From JAXDBM01 sp964460245 (lineage in GTDB: Bacteria; Desulfobacterota; Syntrophia; Syntrophales; Fen-1087), in contig CAYWTL010000001.1 in the NCBI GenBank assembly GCA_964460245.1, positions 3,850-67,849 of the forward strand: a stretch of DNA of 64,000 bases, written 5' to 3'. Positions within the stretch are counted from its first letter, which is position 1. The number at the start of each line of letters is the position of its first letter. A program made the translations under genes and the position numbers. This document shows, piece after piece, positions 8,643 to 18,840 of this stretch. The notes under the pieces were generated by a model that was not told the origin of the DNA, searched no databases, and saw only the letters and a list, made by a program, of their open reading frames with translations.

Positions 8643-11600
8643 CCGATACACCACGTTTGATTGAACACGCCTTTCCCTTGAAGCAGGCGTCCCTGGATTC
8701 GGTACATGAGAAGAACGTTCGCCATGGTCATATCTCGACCCTCCATATCTGGCCGGCGCGACGGCCACTGGCAGCCTGTCGGGCAGCCCTGATCGCTACG
8801 CTGCTGCCCGACCCAAGCGCCCAGCCAAAGCCCGATGGCATGTCCGATGAAGAGTGGCATCAGGAAATCATCCGTCTGCGTCGGGAACTCTGCGAGAAGA
8901 TCGGCGGCAAGACGGTGAAGACCGTCGAAAAGAAGAAGATGCCGAACGGTCAGATCGTCGAACGGGAGAAGGAAGAAACGTCTGGCGGCATCCTCCATTG
9001 GGGCTTGGAGACAAAGAACAAAGAGCTTTTGGATTGGTTCCGTCAGGAGATTCGCAAGGCCCACGGCGGTCGGGCGCCGAAGATCCTCGACCCCTTCGCC
9101 GGCGGCGGGGCGATCCCTCTGGAGGCGATGCGGCTGGGTTGCGCGGCAACCGCCGTGGACATCAATCCCGTGGCCTGGTTCCTTCTGAAATGCACCCTCG
9201 AATACCCCCACCGATTGGCGGGTAAGACCCTTCCACTTCCTGATTTCATCCTCGACGACGAAGCCTTCATGGAGGTCTTTTACAAGGCCCATTCCCATCT
9301 GATCGGCCGCACCAAGAAGACCAAACAGCAAAAGGAAAAAGAGGAAAGGGCGCCAGGCCTTTTCGACAAGCCGGATTCCGGGAGGGCGCCGAAGGCGGAT
9401 CTCGCCTGGCATGTTCGGGCCTGGGGCCAGTGGGTGCTGAAAAATGCCCGCCGCGAGCTGGCTGCCTACTATCCGGCCTATGCGGATTTTGAGCCCATCA
9501 GCGGCACTTTCCCCAAGCCCTATGAAAAACAGCCTTTGCGGCTCGTGCCGCTAAGCAAGGACGGCACGCCGGATATCGAAGCCCTCAACATCGATTTCAG
9601 CGAGGAATACCTCCGGGACAAGAGCAATCCCCGCTGGGTAGCCAAACCGACGGTAGCCTACCTCTGGGCGCGAACGGTGTCATGCAAGAACTGCCGTGCC
9701 GTCATCCCGCTCCTCAAGACCCGGTGGCTCTGCAAAAAGGATAAGAAACGGGTTCTCCTCACCATGGCGCCGAATGCCGACAGGTCCAGCGTCACCTTCG
9801 GCATCGAGGCAAATGTCCCGGTCAAGGGCGGCAACGCGGCCCAGCGCCGGGAACAGGACAAGCAGCTCGGCAGCGGCACCATGTCCCGCTCCGGGGCCAA
9901 GTGCCCCTGCTGCGGGACGATCATGACCATGGAAGACATCCGTCTGGAGGGGAAGGCCGGCCGCCTGGGATCGGTCAATACAGCCGTGGTCGTGGACGGC
10001 CAGAAGGGCAAGGAGTATCGCCTGTCCATGGATCATGAGATACGGATGGCGGCCGAAGCCGAGAAGGCTGTTGCCGATGTCTTTGCCGAGATCCCCTTCG
10101 GGCTGCCGGAAGAACCAACACCCAAAGGTGGAAGTGGCGCTAGTAGGGCTTTCTCAGTGGACGGCTATGGTTTCAACCAATGGCAAAAGCTCTTCACGCC
10201 TCGTCAGCTCTTGGCTATGGGAACATTCGTGAAATCGACGCGGGCTATTATCAAGAACTCTCAATTAGGAAAAAACAATGAACTTGTGCCTATCTTAGCC
10301 TACCTAGCGGCAGCAGTAGACAGGTTGTCCGACAGATGTGCCACACTCTGCACGTGGGATCAAGGATACACCAAGGTTAACCATGTGTTCAATAGGTATG
10401 CACTACCAATTACATGGGACTTCTGTGAAGGAAATCCGCTGTCTGAAACAACGGGGAATTACGGAGATGCTGTAACGTGGATATGCAAATATATTGACCA
10501 CGCAATTGATGCCTGTCCTAACGCAACGGCCCCAATTGTTCGTCAAGAATCAGCCATTTCCACCAATATCAATGAGATTTTCGATATCATTGTTACCGAT
10601 CCTCCATACTATGACGCCATTCCTTATTCGGATCTCATGGACTTCTTCTATGTTTGGCTCCGCAGGGTCCTCTTCGGAATCACTGAAGACTTTGATACTG
10701 CCTTTCAGGAGACGCTATCTCCAAAGTGGAATCACAGTACAAGTGATGGTGAATTGATTGACGACGCCAGTCGTCATGGAGGGGATAAAAATAAATCCAA
10801 AACAGTCTATGAAGAGGGTATGTTTCATGCTTTTCAGAAATGTTCCGAAGCATTAAATGATGAAGGAAGATTAGTGATCGTCTTTGCACATAAACAACCA
10901 GATGCGTGGGAAACTTTAGTATCAGCTATTATACGTGCCGGATTCACTGTTGACGGTAGTTGGCCCATTCAGACTGAAATGAGTACCGGCCTTCGCAATT
11001 ATGGACGGGCATCACTTGCATCCTCAGTTTGGCTTGTCTGTAAAAAACGGTCTGCAACGGCTAAACCCGGATGGGACAATCAGGTCCTGGAAGAGATGCG
11101 GAAAAAGATCCGGGAGCAGCTCCGCGAGTTTTGGGACGCAGGGATCCGCGGTCCCGACTTCGTCTGGGCGGCGACGGGCCCGGCATTAGAGGCTTATAGC
11201 AGGCATCCAGTCGTCCGCAAAGCCACCGAACCGGGTCCGATGACGGTCAGCCAGTTTCTCACCCACGTCCGAAGAATGGTTGTGGATTTCGTAGTTGGCC
11301 GAGTACTTTCTGGAGACGGAACCGCTTCTCTGGCACCGGAGGAGATAGACGCGATGGGCCGGGATCGTCTGGATGAGCCAACAGCTTACTACCTGCTTCA
11401 TCGTCACGACTTTGGTATGGAGGAGGCTCCGGCTGGGGCGTGCATCCTCTACGCGGTCTCTTGTGGTATCTCGGACAAGGAACTAGCCGACACCTGGGAC
11501 CTCATCAGTTCTGCAAAAGGGAAGTCGTCAGAGGAAGCGGAAGAAAAGGCCGACGCCGATGCGGAGGCGGACCCGGAAGCCTCGGAGGAATCGGGAAACA

Positions 11601-11929
11601 AGGTGAAGCTCAAAACCTGGGCGCAGCGGAAGGGTCGCTCTATGGGATACGAGGCCCCCGGAGGCAAGCCCGTTCCTCTCATCGATCGCGTTCACCGCCT
11701 GATGCACCTTTGGAAGGCGGGCGACCTTCACAAGGTGGACGGATATCTCGATGACAACGGCCTACGGCGCCAGGAGCTTTTCCGGCGGCTCCTGCAATCC
11801 TTGATCGAACTGTCGCCCGCCGGAAGCGAGGAAAGATCGCTTCTTGAATCCATCAGCAACCATATCCATGCCAAAGGCGCCGTCAATGATCGGCAGGTAG
11901 GCATGGCCTTCGACGAGAATGGAGCATGA
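8639..11929 (+). CDS. DUF1156 Zn-ribbon adenine-specific DNA methyltransferase
   Basis: The 1096-aa protein starts with the DUF1156 signature (HIWPARRPLAACRAAL). It contains the SAM-binding motif DPFAGGGAIPLEA at ~151, Zn-ribbon cysteine pairs CKNC (~348) and CPCC (~422), and the catalytic DPPY at ~654 (TDPPYYDAIPYSDL). The motif order is that of an amino-methyltransferase acting on adenine N6. Proteins of this type (COG1743, from memory) mark self DNA in several defence systems. The start overlaps the ParA stop by ATGA. GC content falls from well over 60% to near 42-50% between ~10130 and ~11050 and then rises again, so the DPPY-bearing segment may have been replaced by recombination. Confidence 0.9.
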   Translation: MTDTPRLIEHAFPLKQASLDSVHEKNVRHGHISTLHIWPARRPLAACRAALIATLLPDPSAQPKPDGMSDEEWHQEIIRLRRELCEKIGGKTVKTVEKKKMPNGQIVEREKEETSGGILHWGLETKNKELLDWFRQEIRKAHGGRAPKILDPFAGGGAIPLEAMRLGCAATAVDINPVAWFLLKCTLEYPHRLAGKTLPLPDFILDDEAFMEVFYKAHSHLIGRTKKTKQQKEKEERAPGLFDKPDSGRAPKADLAWHVRAWGQWVLKNARRELAAYYPAYADFEPISGTFPKPYEKQPLRLVPLSKDGTPDIEALNIDFSEEYLRDKSNPRWVAKPTVAYLWARTVSCKNCRAVIPLLKTRWLCKKDKKRVLLTMAPNADRSSVTFGIEANVPVKGGNAAQRREQDKQLGSGTMSRSGAKCPCCGTIMTMEDIRLEGKAGRLGSVNTAVVVDGQKGKEYRLSMDHEIRMAAEAEKAVADVFAEIPFGLPEEPTPKGGSGASRAFSVDGYGFNQWQKLFTPRQLLAMGTFVKSTRAIIKNSQLGKNNELVPILAYLAAAVDRLSDRCATLCTWDQGYTKVNHVFNRYALPITWDFCEGNPLSETTGNYGDAVTWICKYIDHAIDACPNATAPIVRQESAISTNINEIFDIIVTDPPYYDAIPYSDLMDFFYVWLRRVLFGITEDFDTAFQETLSPKWNHSTSDGELIDDASRHGGDKNKSKTVYEEGMFHAFQKCSEALNDEGRLVIVFAHKQPDAWETLVSAIIRAGFTVDGSWPIQTEMSTGLRNYGRASLASSVWLVCKKRSATAKPGWDNQVLEEMRKKIREQLREFWDAGIRGPDFVWAATGPALEAYSRHPVVRKATEPGPMTVSQFLTHVRRMVVDFVVGRVLSGDGTASLAPEEIDAMGRDRLDEPTAYYLLHRHDFGMEEAPAGACILYAVSCGISDKELADTWDLISSAKGKSSEEAEEKADADAEADPEASEESGNKVKLKTWAQRKGRSMGYEAPGGKPVPLIDRVHRLMHLWKAGDLHKVDGYLDDNGLRRQELFRRLLQSLIELSPAGSEERSLLESISNHIHAKGAVNDRQVGMAFDENGA

Positions 11930-12010
11930 GAACGGAATTATTTCTTGGATGGGAAATTCGGCAGACTGCGTCTGCTGAATTGGTGCGATAACATGAGGAG
12001 GGAAAAACCG

Positions 12011-15000
12011 ATGACTAAGCTCCCCTGGAAGCCATGGCATGAAGTGGTGAAGCTCCGCGACGATCTCCGGTCTGGTGATCTGCCTCTGCACCTGTTTGCC
12101 GCCGATCTCTACGACGTCATGATGCAACGAGGGAAAAGAAAAGTTTATGAAGATCCGGAACAGTTCTTTGCCCTCACCTTTCCCACCTTCAACCTCCGGC
12201 GTCTGGTCCGGGATGTCATGCTGCGGCTGGCCGGGAAGAACGATAAGGCCGTCCGCCAATTGGAGCTGACCTACGGCGGAGGAAAGACCCATACCCTGAT
12301 CACACTTCGGCATCTTGTCCATGATCCGGAAAAGTTGCCGAAACTGCCGGCCGTGGAGGAGTTCATCCAAGAGATCGGCCAGAAACCGCCCCGGTGCCGT
12401 GTGGCTGCCCTTTGTTTCGACAAACTGGATGTTGAAAAGGGAATGGAGGTTGTCTCGCCCTCCGGCAAGACCAGGATGCTGAAACAGCCCTGGAGTGTAT
12501 TGGCCTGGCAGTTGGCGGGAGAAGAGGGGTTGAAGATTCTCCATGCTGATGGCCTGCCTGAGGAGCGCGAAACGGCGCCGGCCGAGAATCTGCTCACCGA
12601 GCTGTTGGAGATACCGGGCAAGGAAGGACTCGGGAGCCTCTTGCTCATCGACGAAGTACTTTTGTATGCCCGAGAGAGGGTAGGCAAAGATGTCGTCCGC
12701 CTTCAGAGTTTAGTGAACTTTTTTCAATACCTGACGCAAGCGGCCACCAAGGCAGACCGGTGTTGTATTGTGGCATCGCTGTTGGCTAGCGAGCCCACCT
12801 CGGAGGACGAACTGGGTCGAAGGATAAAGGCTCAGATATACGACATTTTCCAGCGCCAGCGGGAGGAGGCCGTCGAACCCGTGGTCAAGGAAGATGTGGC
12901 CGAGGTCCTCAGAAGGCGGTTCTTCAAACCCGAATCCCTCAAGGATCGGGAGGTCTTCCGCCAGCATGTCGTAGCGGCCCTCAAAGGGATTACGGCCGTC
13001 GACGAGCAGACGGCCAAACAGGGTGCAAATGCGGAACAGCGGTTTCTGGACAGCTACCCCTTTCATCCCGATCTCACGGAAGTGCTCTACTCCAAATGGA
13101 CGCAGTTGGCCCGTTTTCAGCGGACCCGGGGCGTATTGCGGATCTTCGCCCTGGCCCTGCGGGAGGCGGAGAAGTGGGACAAATCGCCCCTCATCGGCCC
13201 GGCCGTGTTTCTCAATGCCCCAAAAAGCGAAGGGTTGTCGGAAGCCCTCCGGGAAATGGTCACCGTCGCCGACACCGAGGAAACCGAAGGTAAGAAACAG
13301 GCATGGACAGGGATACTGGACAACGAATTTGAACAGGCCAAGCGGATTCAGCAAGAGTCGGTGGGTCTAAAATTTCGGGAAGTCGAACAGGCTGTTGTTG
13401 CTACTTTTCTTCATTCCCAACCCATCAGCCAGAGCGCCAAAACGAGAGAGCTTGTTGTGCTGATGGGCTCGACCCGCCCCGACAAGATCGAGTTAGAAAA
13501 AGGCCTCTATCGTTGGTCGCAGACCAGCTATTGGCTTGACGATCTCAATACCTCGACACCGGAGGGACAGCTTCCCGGTACCTGGCGCCTTGGGAATCGG
13601 CCCAACCTCAACCAGATGCACGCTGTAGCGGCAAAAAACATCCCGGACGATACGGTCCGCGCTCGGCTGCTGGACGACATCGGCAAGCTCAAGTCCCTGA
13701 CGGCCAACGCCTCAGCCGCGGGGGTTCATCCTCATACGCTTCCGATACGACCGAAGGATATAGAAGACGATGGGGCCTTCCACTATGCTGTTTTGGGACC
13801 TGGAGCAGCGTCCGAATCGGGTAAGCCGAGCATCGAGGCCAAGCGATTCCTGGACGAGACAACGGGGTCCGACAAACCTCGCGTCTACCGGAATGCAGTC
13901 GTTCTGGTCACACCTTCCAAGGATGGATTAGAACTGGCGTCGGCCCGCGTACGCGACTATCTGGGATGGGAGGGCGTGCGGGAAGAGATCAAACAGCAAC
14001 AAAAGGACGGCAACGTCGATCCGGCCAGGGCACAGACGCTGTCCATCAACATCGACAAGGCCAAGGGACGCATCCCCGATGCGATCCGTCAGGCCTGGTG
14101 CATCGTCGTTACGGTTTCGGAGAAGGATGAAGCGCAGTCCTTCAAGATCACGGTCACGGATGATCCCCATTTCAACATTATCAAGTCAGACAAGCGGAGC
14201 CGTATGCAGGATACGCCGGTCACCGCAGAGGCCCTCTTGCCCGATGGCCCTTATAACCTCTGGCGTCCTGGTGAGACCGCCCGGCGGGTCAAGGATCTTT
14301 CCGGCGCCTTCGCCCAGCTCCCCCATCTGCCGAAGATGATCAAGGCCAGCGCCATCCTCAGTACGCTGGCGGAAGGCTGCGGGAAAGGAATCTTTGTCCT
14401 GCGCCTTGTCAGACCGGACGGCACATCCCGCACTTGGTGGATGACAAAGCCCGATGATATCGCCCTGAGCGATCCGGCACTGGAGCTCGTACTGCCGGCG
14501 TCAGCCGAACTGGGCGAGATTCCGCCGGCGCTGCTGTCCCCAAACGTCCTGCCCGGCTTGTGGACAGCGGATGAGATCACCTTTCAAGCTGTCACCGACT
14601 ACTTCAATGGCAAGAATGTGGTTCAGGTCGAGCGGGAGGGCTACCGGGAGTCGCTCCCCATTCCAAAGGCCGCTGAAGGTGTTGTGGAAAAGGCTGTTGC
14701 CTCCGCAGTGGAAAGCGGCTTGTTGTGGCTCCTTTGCGGACCGGCAAGCATCCTCGGTGAACCGATACCGCCCGGCGTATTGAATGAAAGCGCTAAGCTC
14801 TCAGCGCCGCCAGCGGTCATCGCCGCCGCAGAGATCCTGCCGGAAAACCTGCCGGGTGCCTGGAAGGGCGGCTATGCATCGGGACTTTCCGTCTCTACGG
14901 CGCTATCCATCAGGGAGAAAAAAACGCTGCCCTGGAAGACGATCAAGGACGTGATCGGCGGTGCTTTACAGGCGCGGTTTCTTGCCCTGTCGGAAAAGTC

Positions 15001-15307
15001 AGCCGCATGGCCCTGTGACTTCCCGTCGGCGCAATCGGTCATCCTGAAACCGCCAGCCACGCCGCCCCCCCCGCCTCCGCCCCCGCCGGGACTGACGCTC
15101 GGTGCAGAAGCCGATCTCGAACCATCACAGATTCAAGACCTGGGGGACATCGTTCCCAAGCTTTTGGAAATCAAGAAAACGGGCTTGCCGATGCGGTTTC
15201 GTCTGCGAATCGAGATCGGCGACGGCAAGACCGCGCCTCCTGAAAATGTGGTCAAGGAAGTGAATACCTTGCTTAAGGATGTGAAGGAGGATTTGCAGCT
15301 GAAGTAG
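12011..15307 (+). CDS. DUF499 family AAA+ ATPase
   Basis: The ~1098-aa protein fits DUF499 (COG1483), a large ATPase commonly paired with DUF1156 methylases. Walker A is YGGGKTHTL (~88) and Walker B is LLLIDEVLLYA (~210). A proline run near residue 1017 separates a C-terminal domain. The ATG at 12011 is preferred over an upstream TTG at 11945 because GAGGAGGGA lies just before it and WKPWHEVV fits a family N-terminus. A gap of 81 bp follows the methylase. The ATPase probably forms a complex with the methylase and helicase. Confidence 0.88.
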   Translation: MTKLPWKPWHEVVKLRDDLRSGDLPLHLFAADLYDVMMQRGKRKVYEDPEQFFALTFPTFNLRRLVRDVMLRLAGKNDKAVRQLELTYGGGKTHTLITLRHLVHDPEKLPKLPAVEEFIQEIGQKPPRCRVAALCFDKLDVEKGMEVVSPSGKTRMLKQPWSVLAWQLAGEEGLKILHADGLPEERETAPAENLLTELLEIPGKEGLGSLLLIDEVLLYARERVGKDVVRLQSLVNFFQYLTQAATKADRCCIVASLLASEPTSEDELGRRIKAQIYDIFQRQREEAVEPVVKEDVAEVLRRRFFKPESLKDREVFRQHVVAALKGITAVDEQTAKQGANAEQRFLDSYPFHPDLTEVLYSKWTQLARFQRTRGVLRIFALALREAEKWDKSPLIGPAVFLNAPKSEGLSEALREMVTVADTEETEGKKQAWTGILDNEFEQAKRIQQESVGLKFREVEQAVVATFLHSQPISQSAKTRELVVLMGSTRPDKIELEKGLYRWSQTSYWLDDLNTSTPEGQLPGTWRLGNRPNLNQMHAVAAKNIPDDTVRARLLDDIGKLKSLTANASAAGVHPHTLPIRPKDIEDDGAFHYAVLGPGAASESGKPSIEAKRFLDETTGSDKPRVYRNAVVLVTPSKDGLELASARVRDYLGWEGVREEIKQQQKDGNVDPARAQTLSINIDKAKGRIPDAIRQAWCIVVTVSEKDEAQSFKITVTDDPHFNIIKSDKRSRMQDTPVTAEALLPDGPYNLWRPGETARRVKDLSGAFAQLPHLPKMIKASAILSTLAEGCGKGIFVLRLVRPDGTSRTWWMTKPDDIALSDPALELVLPASAELGEIPPALLSPNVLPGLWTADEITFQAVTDYFNGKNVVQVEREGYRESLPIPKAAEGVVEKAVASAVESGLLWLLCGPASILGEPIPPGVLNESAKLSAPPAVIAAAEILPENLPGAWKGGYASGLSVSTALSIREKKTLPWKTIKDVIGGALQARFLALSEKSAAWPCDFPSAQSVILKPPATPPPPPPPPPGLTLGAEADLEPSQIQDLGDIVPKLLEIKKTGLPMRFRLRIEIGDGKTAPPENVVKEVNTLLKDVKEDLQLK

Positions 15308-15419
15308 GCGACTCATGATGACGCGACACCCCGATTGGCATGGGGTCAGAAAGTGGGATGTTGACGCCTGAAATGACTAATAGTGACTTTTCGCTGATCT
15401 ATGTTCGCGAGTATCTATT

Positions 15420-16751
15420 ATGGACCTTTTTTTAACGGCATATGATCCTTCCGATCTGCCAGGGGGCAGTATTGACCCGTTGGGTTTTGAACGTGGCTAT
15501 CTCTTCTTGGCAGATAAGATTCTTCCTGGCATGACGAACGTCGCCTCGTGTCCAAGATATTTTGGGATGCTTTGTGCCGCGTCGCTCCTATCAGGCGTTG
15601 GAGGGGAAGAAGCATCTCGGAATCAAAGAACAAAGAGGGTCGAAAGCATTTTGAGGTTGGAGCGTCTGTGGGCATTGGCAAATGTTCTCGCCAAAACCAA
15701 AGACGGCAATCTGTCCGGATTGAGGGGCGTGACCTATGCACAGAGACAAGCGGAGCGCCTAAATGAAAACGGGCATACCAAAACAAGTTGCGATTACAAG
15801 CTCCTTGTCCGTCAGGCACCGTATGGCGCCGTGGGCATTTATGGTGCCGTATCGGAATACTGTAAACTTCTTTACCGGAAGACCTATGAATTGACCCCAG
15901 GGCTAGGCGCAGTTTTAGCGGAATGTTTCATTGAAGAAACAGGTATGCCCAAACAAGTAAAGAAAGCTGTTGTTGAGGCTGCTGAAGTATCTATCAGTGT
16001 CTTGGCCGAGTGGGGAGAGAGGGCCTACCTCTGGGGAAAATCCGGTACCGGAGAAAGTGCGTGCATAGCTGATATGATCGACGGCGTCGATATCAGATCA
16101 CGCTTTGCTCTTCTTGCAACGAAAAACCAACCATTAGAAAATGAAACGGAAATCCAGCGGCTCGGGCGGATGACAGTCGCCATAAAGGGGAGTGATGATA
16201 ACCATGACATCTGGGAATCCCTTCAGGCAATCATGGGTTACGAATCCTGCTACAGATTGGCCCAACTCGCTTTCGAGAGACTCCTTTTTCTTTGTCGAAA
16301 AAGGAGCGGTCCTGGTGGAAGTTTCAAAATTTCTGATCTTACAGAAGATAAAGTGTTTCTCAATATTCTTGCACAGCTCCCCGTCGCCGTCGGATCTTTT
16401 TGTCAGACCCTGGACAAGGCTGAAACTGCACACTTCAGAAAGGAAACCGAAGAGCGACTGGCCGACGTCCGTCAGTTTCTCGTTGATGCGGCAACAGCAG
16501 GCACCAGTTCCAGCAACCTCTGTGAGATCATTTTGAATCGTCACAGAGACGTCCAGCACGGAAAATTTGATCATGGAAGGAGAAAAATGCCATGGATTCA
16601 GATGAATGACGGGAAACTATCCCTAACGATGACGCGGGTCGGCGGATTGGACCGGGAGGCAACAGAGCCGGAAGACATTACGCCTCACTTTTATCGATTG
16701 GAAGCTGCCGATAACTGGATGAGGGCCGCGGGTCGTTATGAAGACAGGTGA
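15420..16751 (+). CDS. Unrecognised 443-aa protein of the defence operon
   Basis: I cannot assign this protein to a family. It has no clear P-loop, nuclease or membrane motif. The N-terminus (PGGSIDPLGFERGYLFLADKI) has a conserved look, and the middle is helical with several cysteines. Its last 14 bp overlap the start of the PLD gene, so the two are translationally coupled and probably work together. It sits between the DUF499 ATPase and PLD genes after a 112-bp gap (15308-15419) that holds no gene. Local GC is lower than in the ATPase gene. It is most likely a system-specific sensor, adaptor or effector. Confidence 0.75.
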   Translation: MDLFLTAYDPSDLPGGSIDPLGFERGYLFLADKILPGMTNVASCPRYFGMLCAASLLSGVGGEEASRNQRTKRVESILRLERLWALANVLAKTKDGNLSGLRGVTYAQRQAERLNENGHTKTSCDYKLLVRQAPYGAVGIYGAVSEYCKLLYRKTYELTPGLGAVLAECFIEETGMPKQVKKAVVEAAEVSISVLAEWGERAYLWGKSGTGESACIADMIDGVDIRSRFALLATKNQPLENETEIQRLGRMTVAIKGSDDNHDIWESLQAIMGYESCYRLAQLAFERLLFLCRKRSGPGGSFKISDLTEDKVFLNILAQLPVAVGSFCQTLDKAETAHFRKETEERLADVRQFLVDAATAGTSSSNLCEIILNRHRDVQHGKFDHGRRKMPWIQMNDGKLSLTMTRVGGLDREATEPEDITPHFYRLEAADNWMRAAGRYEDR

Positions 16752-18831
16752 CAGCAAGATAGATGAACGCAAACTGATAGGCAACATCGCTCGACGCGAA
16801 GATTGGGGAAACTGTCACGGTTTCTGGGCAACGACCTACGAGTTTCAGCCTGTTTTTTTTGAAATGGACTTTCTTCCCAATCTTCTAAACCTCGGATCTT
16901 GGGACGACCACCATTGGACGACTCGCATCACGCTGGAAAGGGAACTGGCACTGATGGACACTGCGTCCATTATGTTAGATGCCGGTTGCTACAATGAACG
17001 ACCGCAATCTCTCCGGGTCGAAATCTTACCGACGAAGGGTCGCAACGGTAATAAGCTGCACGCCAAGGTGCTCCTTTGTCTCTACGAGAAAGCACTTCAT
17101 TTAATTGTTGGAAGCGCGAATCTCACCGACCCGGGATACCGGAAAAACATTGAAGTAGCTGCTGTTCTTACCGTCACACCGAAAAATGTTGGGCATGCGG
17201 GTTTAATCAGTGAAGCCCTGACCAATGCCGGGGACATCCTCGGACCATGGTGGTCAGAAGCGGCCAATGGGTTGAATCAAAAAGCCATCGAATGGTTAAA
17301 GAAAGTCAGTACCACCAATTCCTCGACACGAGATTGGTTTGCCTGGGGCGGGGGCAAAACCCCCTTATGGCAACAATTCTTGAGCCGGTGGCCCCAAGAT
17401 GAACAAATTAGAAAAATCACCATAGTCTCTCCCTTCTGGTCCGATGAGGATGGCAAGGGGCCGGTGGCGCGATTTGTCAAAGAACTTCAAAGGCGAAAAG
17501 CATTAGTGAAGGATGCAGAAGTTCTTCTGGTCACCGAAGCAACACCGGAAGGGCAGAACTCATATCTGCCCAGTTTACCTTCGACTTACGGAATATTCGA
17601 TTTCTCTGGCCTTAGTATCCAATGCTATGCACAGCCAGTGGATCCCACAGTCGCTAAGGAAGAGGTTCTGCGGGACGATCTACTCGTCACACGACGCCTT
17701 CATGCAAAAGTTGTCCTCCTTGAAGGCCAACGATCAAGCCTGGCATATGTCGGATCAGCGAATTTTACCCATAAAGGATGGGGTTTCCTGACTACACCGC
17801 TTACATCAAATATCGAGGCAGGAATCATCGCCTTGAAGCGTGGCGACGGAAATAACGGCGTTGAGCAGTTGATCCCTAAACTTACCGGAACTCGCATTCG
17901 TTTGAACGGTGAGAACGAGGCCCCATTAGGAACTTATCCAAATTACCAGAAAGGCATTCCCTGGCCTGCCTTCATCAAAGATATTCGTTTGGTTCCTGAA
18001 AACAAAACCTCTCACATTCTCCAATTCCAAATCACCACCCGCCCTGTCGATAAAAGTGGACCTTGGAAAATCGCGTTTGTTGACGAAGAGGAAGAACCCA
18101 AGAAGCTTTTGGATGAAACCGAAGTTCCATTCACAGAACATGAATTCAACCGGCCCCTCGATAAAAATCAATTGGAACGCCTCCTGCGTGAGCGAGAGGT
18201 CTTAATTTCTTGGTGGGAATGTCCGACTGGAAGGAGATGTCCGATCAATGTCGACGCGGCAGCCAGAGATAATCTTCCTATCAGTCCAGAATCACGAGAT
18301 CCCAATGAACGGATGCTCTTGGCCTATTATCAAGGGCGAATACTCTATGAGGATCTTTTCCCTCCCCCTGACGGAACGGGAGAAGAACTGCCAGAGCCAA
18401 TTGATAGAAATCTCTCGGGGGTTGACACATCCAAGATTCAGTCATACCAGATCAGAGAATTTGTCGAGTCGATCGAAGGTATTCGTCAAGATCTGCAAGA
18501 AGCAGCAGACCATTCCGAAAAGGCCATGCGGTTGGCCCTTCTGGGTCCGGTAAGCCCCGTAGCCTTGTCCCGTATCATAGTCGATAGTGTTACCGACAAG
18601 ACTGTAGGACGAACGCCTCTTGCTGCTGGATTCCAACTGACTGAGATTTTGTGCCTCCTGAAGGACGCTTCATATCTCCCTGGGAATGATTCCTGGGATG
18701 AGCATTTGCAGAAAGCAATCGGAGAGATTCAAACGCTGATCAATCAAATGGTGACCGACTACCCGGATATCTTGGGCAAGCAGACGCGTTTTGAAAAATA
18801 CTTTAACGCCCTGCTGTCTCATTTTTCTTGA
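16738..18831 (+). CDS. Phospholipase D-superfamily protein with two HKD motifs
   Basis: The 697-aa protein has two HxK/GSAN motif sets: LHAKVLL...GSANLT near residues 107-130 and LHAKVVL...GSANFT near 321-345. PLD-fold proteins of defence loci (such as DrmC of DISARM) are usually nucleases acting through a two-His covalent mechanism, so this is the best candidate effector nuclease of the operon. There is no signal peptide, consistent with cytoplasmic action on DNA or RNA. The C-terminal ~300 residues are unassigned. It overlaps the 443-aa gene and ends 9 bp before the second helicase. Confidence 0.85.
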   Translation: MKTGDSKIDERKLIGNIARREDWGNCHGFWATTYEFQPVFFEMDFLPNLLNLGSWDDHHWTTRITLERELALMDTASIMLDAGCYNERPQSLRVEILPTKGRNGNKLHAKVLLCLYEKALHLIVGSANLTDPGYRKNIEVAAVLTVTPKNVGHAGLISEALTNAGDILGPWWSEAANGLNQKAIEWLKKVSTTNSSTRDWFAWGGGKTPLWQQFLSRWPQDEQIRKITIVSPFWSDEDGKGPVARFVKELQRRKALVKDAEVLLVTEATPEGQNSYLPSLPSTYGIFDFSGLSIQCYAQPVDPTVAKEEVLRDDLLVTRRLHAKVVLLEGQRSSLAYVGSANFTHKGWGFLTTPLTSNIEAGIIALKRGDGNNGVEQLIPKLTGTRIRLNGENEAPLGTYPNYQKGIPWPAFIKDIRLVPENKTSHILQFQITTRPVDKSGPWKIAFVDEEEEPKKLLDETEVPFTEHEFNRPLDKNQLERLLREREVLISWWECPTGRRCPINVDAAARDNLPISPESRDPNERMLLAYYQGRILYEDLFPPPDGTGEELPEPIDRNLSGVDTSKIQSYQIREFVESIEGIRQDLQEAADHSEKAMRLALLGPVSPVALSRIIVDSVTDKTVGRTPLAAGFQLTEILCLLKDASYLPGNDSWDEHLQKAIGEIQTLINQMVTDYPDILGKQTRFEKYFNALLSHFS

Positions 18832-18840
18832 GGGAGACCA

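Noticed and set aside
15060..15090. Proline-codon run as a possible simple-sequence repeat of interest
   Set aside because: It is a normal inter-domain proline linker inside the DUF499 gene.
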